From a bacterium (GTDB lineage: Bacteria > Zixibacteria > MSB-5A5 > CAIYYT01), in contig JADJGC010000019.1 of assembly GCA_016708315.1 (NCBI GenBank), positions 1 through 6,837 on the forward strand: a DNA stretch of 6,837 bases. Direction: 5' to 3'. How positions within the stretch are numbered: position 1 is the first letter of the stretch; each line of letters opens with the position of its first letter. Below the pieces are notes generated by a model that was not told the DNA's origin, made no database searches, and saw nothing but the letters and a program-made list of their open reading frames with translations. The position numbers and the translations under genes were made by a program. This document shows, piece after piece, positions 1-5,503 of the stretch.

Positions 1-27
1 GAACTCCTGACATAGGGGTGTTGAAAA

Positions 28-40
28 TGTCCGCTTTTTC
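28..40 (+). repeat. Left terminal inverted repeat of element 1
   Basis: TGTCCGCTTTTTC is the exact reverse complement of 2283-2295. It sits immediately 3' of the transposase gene, which reads toward it on the minus strand. It is probably the transposase recognition site at this end. The bases outside it do not match the other end closely, apart from a GGGTG at 16-20. Confidence 0.65.
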
Positions 41-41
41 C

Positions 42-2270
42 TCATGACGGATCCTGGATCAAGTATTTCAGGCGCAAGTTCGACCCCGGGAAAACCGCTT
101 TTCTGTGATTCAGTTCCTCGCACAGTGCCGCGACGGCGCGGGTGCGATGCGGTGAACTTTGTGAAGCCAGCCTGACGCGCAGTTCTCGTTTCGTGACTTC
201 CAAATCCGCCGCACTTGCCAGTGCCGCTTGGATGAGTGTCCGGCCTTCGTCATCGGCTCGCCGGTAGTGCGGCGTGACCATTCGCAGCAGATCACTCTCG
301 GCCTGATAGGCCACCATTTTGATCAGATTAGTCAGGTGCTTGCGCTCCGGCGCCAGCTTGACGATCGGTTTGTCGGTCGCCTCCCGCACCGGAACTCGCC
401 GCGGCACCGCCGCGCGGCGTTTGGCCAACTGCGATACTCGCTGCCAGGCGCTCCAGATCTTCTCACCCAGCTTGCCGTAAGCGATCTTGAACCCGCGCAT
501 CGTGCGATGTTTCTGTTCCAGATTGTTCAGCGCCTCCAAGCCATATTCGCTTTGCAGCCGATCCACCCGCGCCCAGGCCTGGCGGTATTGGGCATCCAGC
601 GCGGTCCAAACCGGGTTGGGAACTTCGCGCGTTGGATCGGCCGGAACTGCGGCATATTCCGCCAGCGCATCCAGGGCGTATTCTTCGCGCAGGTATTTGA
701 AGAAGTTCTCCTGGCGCCAGCGATCAAACATCCGATAGGCAACCTGTGCCGCCGCCAGGTCGCGTCGTGAGGTCAGGATCGGCGTCTGATGTCCGTTTTC
801 CATTCTCCGCGTGACCTGCCGCAAACGCAGTTTGCCTTTAAGCAGCCGGACTTCCTGATCGGCCAGAACATAAGAGACTTTTCGTCCGCCCAGGCGGCCG
901 GTGTGCGGGTTGAAGCGTGAGCGCGGGATTCTTGGATAACGGCCCTTGCGATAGGTCAGCAAATCGAACCCGGCGGCGATGATCTGTTGAAAGAGTTTCG
1001 GACTGAAGCCGCCACGATCGAACACGACGGTCACGCGTCGTTGGCCAGCCAGTCCGCGGACTTGGTCGAGAATGCCGGGCAGCATCTTGACCAGACCGGC
1101 GTTGGCCTCGGCGGTCACGACGAACAGTGGATCGCCGGAACTGTCATTGACCCAATAATCCGAGGTGGCCGGCAACGAAATGCGCATGCGTGCCACGTGG
1201 GTTTTGGGCAGCGCGTGCTGGCCGTGATAGACCCGCACGTGCCCGTCGACGTAAAGGAAACCCATGGCCTTGCCGCGCAACTCCACGCGTCGCCGGGCCA
1301 GCGCATCGCCAAACTGGGCGGCGCGTCCCGTGGCCGCCAGGCTGGCCAGCTTGCGCCGCAGAGTTTTGACTTCCGGCGCCCGGTCCAGTCCCAACACACG
1401 TCCGAGGCTTTGAGGCGAATACTCTTTGAGATTTTCCGGACGCTTGATGCGCCACAGCGCCATCAGCAACAGCGTGAGCAAGCTGGTGCGCAAGCCATAG
1501 AAGCTCGGCCCAAGATGGCCGTAGATTTTTTGCGCGCACTCGAACACCCCACTGGCCATCAAAACCGGAAGCGCCAGGAGAACGCCGGCTCGCGGAACTG
1601 CCATCGCCGAACCGAACAACGGAGGGGCGTCTTGCAGCAATCCCAACCGCGCCAGCAAGCGGTCGGCGGAACGATCACTTGGGTCGGGGTCATGGCGGAT
1701 GGAAGCTGTCGGCGCGGTGACGCAGAAAGCGGACAGGTTTGGGTTCGCAGGCAGGGCATTCTCAGAGGGGATCAAATCCGGCTGCGCTGGCGCGTCCTTC
1801 CAGTTCAGGCGACACAATAATTTACGAATGGCCATTTCGCTCACTCCAGCGCGGCGCGCGATCTCCCGATTCGAATGGCCGCTTGCTTTCAGGCGATGAA
1901 TCCATCGGCTGCGTTCTCCCGGAAGACGCCATTGTCCTTTGGGGTAGCCGTCGCCATGTCCCAACGCAGCCAGTCCGCCGTTTTCAAACCTGCGCTGATC
2001 GCGACGGACCGTCCGTGCCGAACACCCCAATGCGTGAGCCACCTGGTACTGACTGGCCCAACCCTGCTCGACCAGGCTGACCATCGCGTAGGCTTCGGCC
2101 ATGCGATCGGTGACCGCGTAGCTGGCCAGGACAATCCCCGAAACCAGCACCACTCGATGACCCGCTTGCGTCTTGATCACGCATCGCTCGTTGAGGATCC
2201 GAGTGCCTTCCGGATTGCGGACCTCCGGGAACAGATCGTCCGTTCTAGTTGCGCCCATACCGGGCAGCAT
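42..2270 (-). CDS. DDE transposase with two N-terminal helix-turn-helix modules (742 aa)
   Basis: Likely the cut-and-paste enzyme of element 1. Two helix-turn-helix segments are readable near the N-terminus: about residues 74-97 (QYQVAHALGCSARTVRRDQR) and 132-155 (SNREIARRAGVSEMAIRKLL). These would bind the transposon ends. The catalytic core follows: Asp342 in LYVDGHVRVYHG, Asp418 in VVFDRGGFSP, and Glu521 in RWRQENFFKYLREE. The last resembles the Y/R-rich Glu motif of IS4-type DDE enzymes. The C-terminal 200 residues are basic and helical-looking, with no motif I can name. The frame is intact and the stop is at 42-44. The start at 2270 is uncertain: a second ATG lies four codons in (2256-2258), and neither has a clear Shine-Dalgarno. 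At over 700 residues it is longer than ordinary IS4 transposases. I recognise it as a transposase but cannot name its IS family. Confidence 0.85.
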   Translation of the reverse strand: MLPGMGATRTDDLFPEVRNPEGTRILNERCVIKTQAGHRVVLVSGIVLASYAVTDRMAEAYAMVSLVEQGWASQYQVAHALGCSARTVRRDQRRFENGGLAALGHGDGYPKGQWRLPGERSRWIHRLKASGHSNREIARRAGVSEMAIRKLLCRLNWKDAPAQPDLIPSENALPANPNLSAFCVTAPTASIRHDPDPSDRSADRLLARLGLLQDAPPLFGSAMAVPRAGVLLALPVLMASGVFECAQKIYGHLGPSFYGLRTSLLTLLLMALWRIKRPENLKEYSPQSLGRVLGLDRAPEVKTLRRKLASLAATGRAAQFGDALARRRVELRGKAMGFLYVDGHVRVYHGQHALPKTHVARMRISLPATSDYWVNDSSGDPLFVVTAEANAGLVKMLPGILDQVRGLAGQRRVTVVFDRGGFSPKLFQQIIAAGFDLLTYRKGRYPRIPRSRFNPHTGRLGGRKVSYVLADQEVRLLKGKLRLRQVTRRMENGHQTPILTSRRDLAAAQVAYRMFDRWRQENFFKYLREEYALDALAEYAAVPADPTREVPNPVWTALDAQYRQAWARVDRLQSEYGLEALNNLEQKHRTMRGFKIAYGKLGEKIWSAWQRVSQLAKRRAAVPRRVPVREATDKPIVKLAPERKHLTNLIKMVAYQAESDLLRMVTPHYRRADDEGRTLIQAALASAADLEVTKRELRVRLASQSSPHRTRAVAALCEELNHRKAVFPGSNLRLKYLIQDPS
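1726..1749. repeat. 24-bp direct repeat, internal copy inside the transposase gene
   Basis: These 24 bases are identical to 2286-2309, which covers most of the promoter-side end of the same element (core AAAGCGGACAGGTTTGGG). Flanks on both sides differ, so only the 24 bases are shared. Inside the gene the repeat encodes part of the linker between the second HTH and the catalytic core, about residues 174-182 (PANPNLSAF). It therefore sits exactly at a domain junction. Confidence 0.9.
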
Positions 2271-2282
2271 AGGCGAGCGTTC

Positions 2283-2309
2283 GAAAAAGCGGACAGGTTT
2301 GGGTTCGCA
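2283..2309 (-). repeat. Right terminal inverted repeat of element 1, with the outer copy of the 24-bp repeat
   Basis: Bases 2283-2295 (GAAAAAGCGGACA) are the exact reverse complement of 28-40. Bases 2286-2309 are the second copy of the 24-bp direct repeat found at 1726-1749. The block begins 12 bases upstream of the transposase start at 2270, so it overlaps the region where the promoter of that minus-strand gene should lie. Transposase bound here could affect its own transcription (inference). Confidence 0.7.
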
Positions 2310-2395
2310 CCCTTCGCGGCTTCAGAGTACGGAAAAAGCCCAGAAACAGCGCAGATCGTTGAAGTCTATGTCAGGAGGCGGCCAAAGTTTGTGAA

Positions 2396-2473
2396 GGGGG
2401 GGGGGGGGGGAGGGGGGTTGGGGGGTTGGGGGGGGGGGGGGGGAGTTCTTTTTGGTTGGGGGGGCGCGGGGGG
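2396..2473. other. G-dominated low-complexity tract inside tnpA, probable sequence artefact
   Basis: Sixty of 78 bases are G; in the first 48 (2396-2443) only five are not. Normal coding sequence lies on both sides: a good ATG start at 2368 reading MSGGGQSL, and recognisable TnpA from AAC at 2474 onward. Aligned by frame, Phe (2450-2452) and Arg (2465-2467) fall where TnpA proteins usually have the F and an R of a VVFxPKxRRK motif, while neighbouring codons have become GGG. That is expected if real bases were mis-called as G. A genuine G-tract with G-quadruplex potential cannot be excluded from the sequence alone. Confidence 0.7.
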
Positions 2474-2827
2474 AACTTGTTTGGACAAATCCGGCGGGAG
2501 TTAGGGCCAGTCTTTCGCGAGCTGGCGCGGCAAAAAGAGAGTGAGATCATCGAGGGGCACCTGATGCCGGATCATGTGCACATGTTGATCTCGATTCCGC
2601 CGAAGTATTCGGTGGCGCAGGTGATGGGGTATCTGAAGGGCAAGAGCGCGATTCACATAGCTCGGGTGTATGCAGGGCGGAGGAAGAGCTTTGTGGGTCA
2701 GCAGTTCTGGGCACGGGGCTATTGGGTATCGACGGTGGGGCGGGACGAAGTCGCGGTGCGCCGATACATCCAAGAGCAGGAAAAAGAAGATCAGCGGTTG
2801 GACCAACTGACGCTGTTGCCGCTTTGA
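2426..2827 (+). CDS. tnpA: IS200/IS605-family Y1 transposase TnpA, N-terminus corrupted
   Basis: A single-strand transposase of the HUH/Y1 class, which nicks and joins hairpin-marked ends through a 5'-phosphotyrosine link. The catalytic HUH is visible in GHLMPDHVHML (His codons at 2573 and 2579), and the nucleophile is very likely the Tyr at 2765-2767 in RRYIQEQEKED. The stretches PPKYSVAQVMGYLKGKSAI and FWARGYWVSTVGRDE are characteristic of this family. The C-terminus is complete, with the stop at 2825-2827. The nominal start, a TTG at 2426 followed by a poly-glycine run, is not credible. The real start is probably ATG at 2368 (MSGGGQSL, resembling the QSLSHTKW opening common in this family), now one frame off because of the G tract. 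Family membership is near certain; whether the gene is broken or only mis-sequenced is open. Confidence 0.85.
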   Translation: MGGGGGSSFWLGGRGGNLFGQIRRELGPVFRELARQKESEIIEGHLMPDHVHMLISIPPKYSVAQVMGYLKGKSAIHIARVYAGRRKSFVGQQFWARGYWVSTVGRDEVAVRRYIQEQEKEDQRLDQLTLLPL

Positions 2828-2860
2828 GCGGCTAACGGAACTATAACCCGCTTTGAGCGG
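2819..2860. repeat. Pair of 13-bp direct repeats spanning the tnpA stop codon
   Basis: CCGCTTTGAGCGG occurs at 2819-2831 and again at 2848-2860, with a period of 29 bases. Each copy is self-complementary (CCGC/GCGG around a 5-nt loop), so each could form a mini-hairpin. The first copy contains the tnpA stop codon TGA (2825-2827). Both lie just inside the larger right-end stem-loop and are probably part of the subterminal structure of the element. Confidence 0.6.
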
Positions 2861-2876
2861 TTCACGCTATCTCAAG

Positions 2877-2895
2877 CCTCCGGCTTTGCCGGAGG
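2877..2895 (+). other. Perfect 8-bp stem-loop, probable right-end hairpin of the IS200-type element
   Basis: CCTCCGGC, loop TTT, GCCGGAGG forms a perfect GC-rich hairpin 49 bases after the tnpA stop. IS200/IS605 transposases recognise such subterminal hairpins on single-stranded DNA, so position and form fit the right end. No T-run follows, so a simple intrinsic terminator is less likely. The matching left-end hairpin was not found. Confidence 0.6.
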
Positions 2896-3047
2896 TCGCT
2901 GACATCTGTCGGGCATCACCCGTGTCTCCGGATTAACAATCGTGGAATATCCCCTGAAAAGCGACCCTTTTGTCATATGATGTGGATGCGGTCTTACAGT
3001 TTTCGTGGGCGCAAAACCGGTCACCTGAGACGCTGCAAGATGAAAGC

Positions 3048-3051
3048 CTAG
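3048..3051. repeat. CTAG at the left edge of the IS1182 element (target duplication or terminal bases)
   Basis: CTAG lies five bases outside the left 13-bp inverted repeat, and another CTAG lies five bases outside the right one (4677-4680). Because CTAG is its own complement, the pair can be read either as a 4-bp target duplication or as the tips of the inverted repeats; the sequence alone does not separate these. Confidence 0.55.
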
Positions 3052-3056
3052 GAATT

Positions 3057-3069
3057 TGTCGGACTTAGA
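3057..3069 (+). repeat. Left terminal inverted repeat of the IS1182 element
   Basis: TGTCGGACTTAGA is an exact reverse complement of 4659-4671. It lies beyond the 3' end of the transposase gene. Confidence 0.8.
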
Positions 3070-3145
3070 AATCGCATTTGCTGGCGCACGCCTATTACGG
3101 CTCCCGGTGGCTGGTACAAAACCATTTTTGCTCACCGCCCCCCAT

Positions 3146-3183
3146 CTCGGCCCCGCGCTGGGAGACGGCCCCTCCGAGTTTTT
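3146..3183 (+). terminator. Possible stem-loop with T-run near the IS1182 left end
   Basis: CTCGG (3146-3150) pairs with CCGAG (3174-3178), which is followed directly by TTTTT (3179-3183). A nested GGAG/CTCC pairing can form inside. On the plus strand this would act against transcription entering the element from the left, antisense to the transposase. The stem is short and the loop long, so this is a weak call. Confidence 0.25.
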
Positions 3184-3210
3184 CGCTGATAGCGCCCGCG
3201 CGCCGGCTTT

Positions 3211-4599
3211 TTACCCCGTCGCCGCCAGGTTTTTGAGCGTGAACAGCCGCTTGAAGTTATAGCTCACGCAGACCAGCAGCCATTCCAATGACACCTTCTC
3301 CCGCCCGCGCAGCAGAAACCGGCGGAAGCCCAGCACTTCTTTGAGGATCCCAAACACCGGCTCAACGGTTTGCTTGCGCAGTTTGTAAAGTGTCTTGCCC
3401 GCCTGCGTCTTCATCCGGTGCGCCATCTTTTCTTTGGCACTCGCGTTCTCTGGCAACGGCGGCGGTTCGGGTTGCGGCAGCAAATCCGCCACCCGCTTGT
3501 GATGCGTTTGTTTGTCCACCGCCGCATACACCGTCAAGCCACTCGAAATCCCGTCCCGCTTTTGTTCCACCGCTTGCACCATCGCTTCACTGTAAAATCC
3601 GCTGTCGGCCAGCACGGTTTTGACTTCAGCGATCACCACCGGGCTGATGGCGGCAACGGTTGCCGCCAGTTCCTGTTTGTCGTTGGGCGCGACACTCACG
3701 CGCTGGCCCACGATCAACATCGCTTCGTCCACGGCCGCCTGCGCGTTGTAAGCTTGTTCAAAGTGTTTCCCGTTGCCCGCTTTCATGATCCGGCTCTCGG
3801 GATCAGTAAAGTTGTATTGGGCTTTGGGTTCAGGCACTTCACTCAGCGCTTGGGGTTCTGGGCCGCGGGGCTTTTTGCCGGCGTCGCGCTGCGCCTGGCG
3901 TGCGGTCCCTTTGGCCTCGTGCTCGGGCCGCTTGGCCGCGGCCATTTCCCTGGCCTGCGCTTCGATGATCTGGCGCGCGTGTTTCAGCGACTCAATGCGC
4001 TTCTCGCGTCGGGCCAGTTCCGCCGGGATGTCCAGCGGCTCGTTGGCCTCCTTCCCATCGGCGGTTTCGGCACGTGTGATCAGTTCCTGCACTTCCAATT
4101 GAAAGCGGGTGATCAGTTCCCCGGCGCGCTGGTAACTGACGGCGGCGTGCTTGCTGGCGTTGGCCTGAATCTTTGTGCCGTCCACACTGACCGAACCTAC
4201 ACGCGTGAGTCGGAGTTGATGCGCCAGTTGCAGCACCGTGACGAACGCCGCCTCAAACGCGGCCTGGTTCACCCGGCGAAAGGTGCAGATCGAATCGTGA
4301 TCGGGATGATGGTTGGCGCACAGGTAACGCACCGCCACATCGCTGTATGTGGCCGCCTCGATGGTGCGCGAACCAAACCGTCCGGTGGCGTAGCAATAGA
4401 TGAGCAGGGCGAGCATCATCGTGGGCGGATACTGTTCACTGCCCGTGCCGCGATGGTTCACACGCAAGTGGCCCGTGGGGATTTGCTCGACAGCGTCCAG
4501 GATGAAGTGGACGAGGTGGTCTCCGGGCAACCACTCGCGCAAATCGCAAGGCAGGAACATCGGCGTCTGCCGATCCAGATTCACAAAACGTGCAGCCAT
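3211..4599 (-). CDS. IS1182-family DDE transposase (462 aa)
   Basis: This transposase has the N-terminal DUF772-like region typical of IS1182 and IS5-group enzymes: residues 1-120, with FLPCDLREWLPGDHLVHFIL at 15-34 and a CTFRR motif near 105-109. The catalytic triad is visible: Asp140 in SVDGTKIQANASKH, Asp332 in VLADSGFYSE, and Glu413 in KLRKQTVEPVFGILKEVLGF. A basic, Ala/Glu-rich helical insertion (residues about 160-260) separates the first Asp from the rest, as is common in this family. Length and both termini look complete and there is no frameshift. The ATG at 4597-4599 is preceded by AGGA about 11 bases upstream. A TAGAAT-like -10 box (minus strand, 4633-4638) lies between the gene and the right inverted repeat, but no good -35 accompanies it. 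Confidence 0.93.
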   Translation of the reverse strand: MAARFVNLDRQTPMFLPCDLREWLPGDHLVHFILDAVEQIPTGHLRVNHRGTGSEQYPPTMMLALLIYCYATGRFGSRTIEAATYSDVAVRYLCANHHPDHDSICTFRRVNQAAFEAAFVTVLQLAHQLRLTRVGSVSVDGTKIQANASKHAAVSYQRAGELITRFQLEVQELITRAETADGKEANEPLDIPAELARREKRIESLKHARQIIEAQAREMAAAKRPEHEAKGTARQAQRDAGKKPRGPEPQALSEVPEPKAQYNFTDPESRIMKAGNGKHFEQAYNAQAAVDEAMLIVGQRVSVAPNDKQELAATVAAISPVVIAEVKTVLADSGFYSEAMVQAVEQKRDGISSGLTVYAAVDKQTHHKRVADLLPQPEPPPLPENASAKEKMAHRMKTQAGKTLYKLRKQTVEPVFGILKEVLGFRRFLLRGREKVSLEWLLVCVSYNFKRLFTLKNLAATG

Positions 4600-4658
4600 G
4601 AAGGGTTGGATCCTGGCCCCACCCTTTTGTTCATTCTATTTTCAAAAATCTTTTGCCC

Positions 4659-4671
4659 TCTAAGTCCGACA
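4659..4671 (-). repeat. Right terminal inverted repeat of the IS1182 element
   Basis: TCTAAGTCCGACA is the exact reverse complement of 3057-3069. It lies about 60 bases upstream of the transposase start, so it flanks the promoter region. Confidence 0.8.
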
Positions 4672-4676
4672 GACTG

Positions 4677-4680
4677 CTAG
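4677..4680. repeat. CTAG at the right edge of the IS1182 element
   Basis: This is the partner of the CTAG at 3048-3051, with identical 5-base spacing from its inverted repeat. The sequence that follows (CGGCTT) completes a palindrome with AAGCC on the far side of the element. Confidence 0.55.
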
Positions 4681-4967
4681 CGGCTTAAGTGCAGCACAGT
4701 TTCCAGCAACTACTGGTTGCGGCGCTGTAATTTGACCTCAATCTTTTTTACGCCCCAAGTTGGCGACCTAAGCAACCTGATTCTTCGGGGGGAAAAATCG
4801 GGGGGGCGATGGATGATTTTTCTACTTCGTGCGGACGGAATTGCTGGAAGCCGCAGCTTGATTGTGCTGACAGGTACCGGCGGCTGTAATCTCAGGGCCG
4901 TGCGAACTTACAGTCAGCCAGCATGCGTGAGAAATTATAGTATAGGACTATTGGCAATTTGCCTTTC

Positions 4968-4992
4968 CGTTGGCGCTGCGGAGCGACCAACG
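4968..4992. repeat. Imperfect inverted repeat (10-bp stem, 1-nt bulge)
   Basis: CGTTGGCGCT pairs with AGCGACCAACG around the loop GCGG, with one bulged A. No T-run follows, so a terminator is unlikely. It could be a remnant of an element end or an intergenic palindrome; the function is unknown. Confidence 0.4.
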
Positions 4993-5299
4993 TTAATGCA
5001 CAGTTGATTAGCACGACAATTTGCGTTCGTTGGCTGGACCGCCAGTCGTGGGCTGCTCGGATGCGCGGTCCATAAGCGAGTCCACCGATGTCCGGACTTA
5101 CGATTTAAGCTGTAAGGAACAGCCTATTCCCCAACTTTCGCACGGGTCGCTCGTCGAGGAAACTAAGATCACTACAGGTTGTCGCTTTTTCTCATTTCAG
5201 ATGTTCCCGATATTTCTTGCACAAACATAAGAGTTAGATGATTGTAGCCAGACTTATGGGTGGCACTATTTGTCCCCCTTGAGGTAATTACTCGGGCGA

Positions 5300-5321
5300 T
5301 TGGACATCGGCGATAGTCCAA
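5300..5321. repeat. Imperfect inverted repeat (10-bp stem, 1-nt bulge)
   Basis: TTGGACATCG pairs with CGATAGTCCAA across a single G, with one bulged A. In DNA terms it is a near-perfect dyad, possibly a protein-binding site, about 100 bases outside the left end of the IS3 element. No associated gene is seen. Confidence 0.35.
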
Positions 5322-5423
5322 CCGTTGGCGAGAGTGTGAGCGATGGAGACCGGCAAGGCGGGTTATTCACGACATTCCACGGTCCATCGGCCATGAAATG
5401 GGCCCCATTTTTAGACCACTGGT

Positions 5424-5447
5424 ATAGGTGGATTTTTTGGTGTCTGC
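5424..5447 (+). repeat. Left imperfect inverted repeat of the IS3 element
   Basis: The sequence begins ATAGGTGGATTTTTTGG and ends GTCTGC. Against the complement of 6791-6815, 22 of its 24 bases match, with one substitution and three single-base indels. The T-rich core followed by a GTCTG block resembles the general layout of IS3-family ends. Confidence 0.6.
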
Positions 5448-5450
5448 TCC

Positions 5451-5477
5451 TGACCGGCTCGATGAACGAGCCGGTCA
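5451..5477 (+). promoter_or_regulatory. Perfect 11-bp stem-loop between the IS3 left end and orfA
   Basis: TGACCGGCTCG, loop ATGAA, CGAGCCGGTCA forms a perfect 11-bp hairpin ending 26 bases before the orfA start. Several insertion sequences carry such hairpins just inside an end to limit expression from outside promoters, by terminating or folding read-through transcripts. That role is inferred here from position and strength. It lacks a T-run. Confidence 0.5.
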
Positions 5478-5503
5478 AAATGAAAGAAAGGACAGACAAC
5501 AAA

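Larger units (their letters stand above)
28..2295 (-). mobile_element. Insertion sequence with a 742-aa DDE transposase, family not assigned
   Basis: A single large transposase gene nearly fills the interval between two inverted 13-bp repeats, TGTCCGCTTTTTC at 28-40 and its exact complement at 2283-2295. Only one base separates the left repeat from the transposase stop codon, a compact arrangement typical of insertion sequences. A GGGTG motif lies outside both repeats (16-20, and as CACCC at 2308-2312), so the true tips may be slightly farther out, near 16 and 2312. No target duplication is visible at either pair of boundaries, so the exact ends are inferred. The element has no passenger gene. 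Confidence 0.7.
2368..2895 (+). mobile_element. IS200/IS605-type element, single tnpA, damaged
   Basis: The segment contains a Y1-type transposase reading frame followed by a strong stem-loop, the usual composition of an IS200-like element that transposes as single-stranded DNA. The right limit is taken as the end of the stem-loop at 2895; the cleavage site could lie several bases either side. The left end is not identified. A weak inverted repeat GGCTT/AAGCC (2318-2322 and 2336-2340) is the only candidate for a left-end hairpin. There is no tnpB, as in the IS200 group proper. Confidence 0.6.
3052..4676 (-). mobile_element. Complete IS1182-family insertion sequence, about 1.6 kb
   Basis: One intact IS1182-type transposase gene lies on the minus strand between exact 13-bp inverted repeats (3057-3069 and 4659-4671). 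Both repeats sit the same distance from an outer CTAG. If CTAG is the target duplication the element is 1625 bp, the usual size for this family. Over 18 bp inward from each tip, 15 positions agree. About 150 bp of non-coding DNA separates the transposase stop from the left end, and 77 bp separates its start from the right end. With gene and ends both intact, this is the only element in the window that looks potentially mobile as read. Confidence 0.8.
4681..5423. other. 743-bp anonymous spacer between the IS1182 and IS3 elements
   Basis: No recognisable gene. Two small open frames on the plus strand (4717-5007 and 5021-5230) give proteins without any known motif and with mixed, non-coding-like composition; I do not believe either. 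Composition is more AT-balanced than in the transposase genes. The only structure seen is two imperfect hairpins (4968-4992 and 5300-5321). This may be old host intergenic DNA or decayed element remains. Confidence 0.5.

Noticed and set aside
987..1820. 277-aa open frame opposite the 742-aa transposase
   Set aside because: It is antisense to a well-supported gene and shows only low-complexity His/Arg/Gln-rich sequence without motifs.
2396..2473. Functional G-quadruplex or recombination switch
   Set aside because: The G runs could fold, but the tract interrupts a conserved coding motif and the pattern fits G mis-calls better. Without read data a functional claim is not supportable.
1875..2504. 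209-aa plus-strand frame ending in poly-glycine
   Set aside because: It crosses the start of the minus-strand transposase, the terminal repeat and the G tract in the wrong frame for TnpA. The glycine run is a by-product of the G tract.
2872..3135. 87-aa minus-strand frame between the IS200 and IS1182 elements
   Set aside because: It spans the left boundary of the IS1182 element and the IS200 end hairpin, with no recognisable motif and no ribosome site, so it is not a natural gene.
3370..4680. 436-aa open frame on the plus strand opposite the IS1182 transposase
   Set aside because: It is antisense to an intact, motif-complete transposase, and its His/Arg/Phe-rich composition is that of a GC-rich shadow frame with no domain.
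4717..5230. Two small plus-strand frames (96 and 69 aa) in the spacer
   Set aside because: There is no motif or family resemblance, and the composition is mixed and unlike the transposase genes. Frames of this length are expected by chance.
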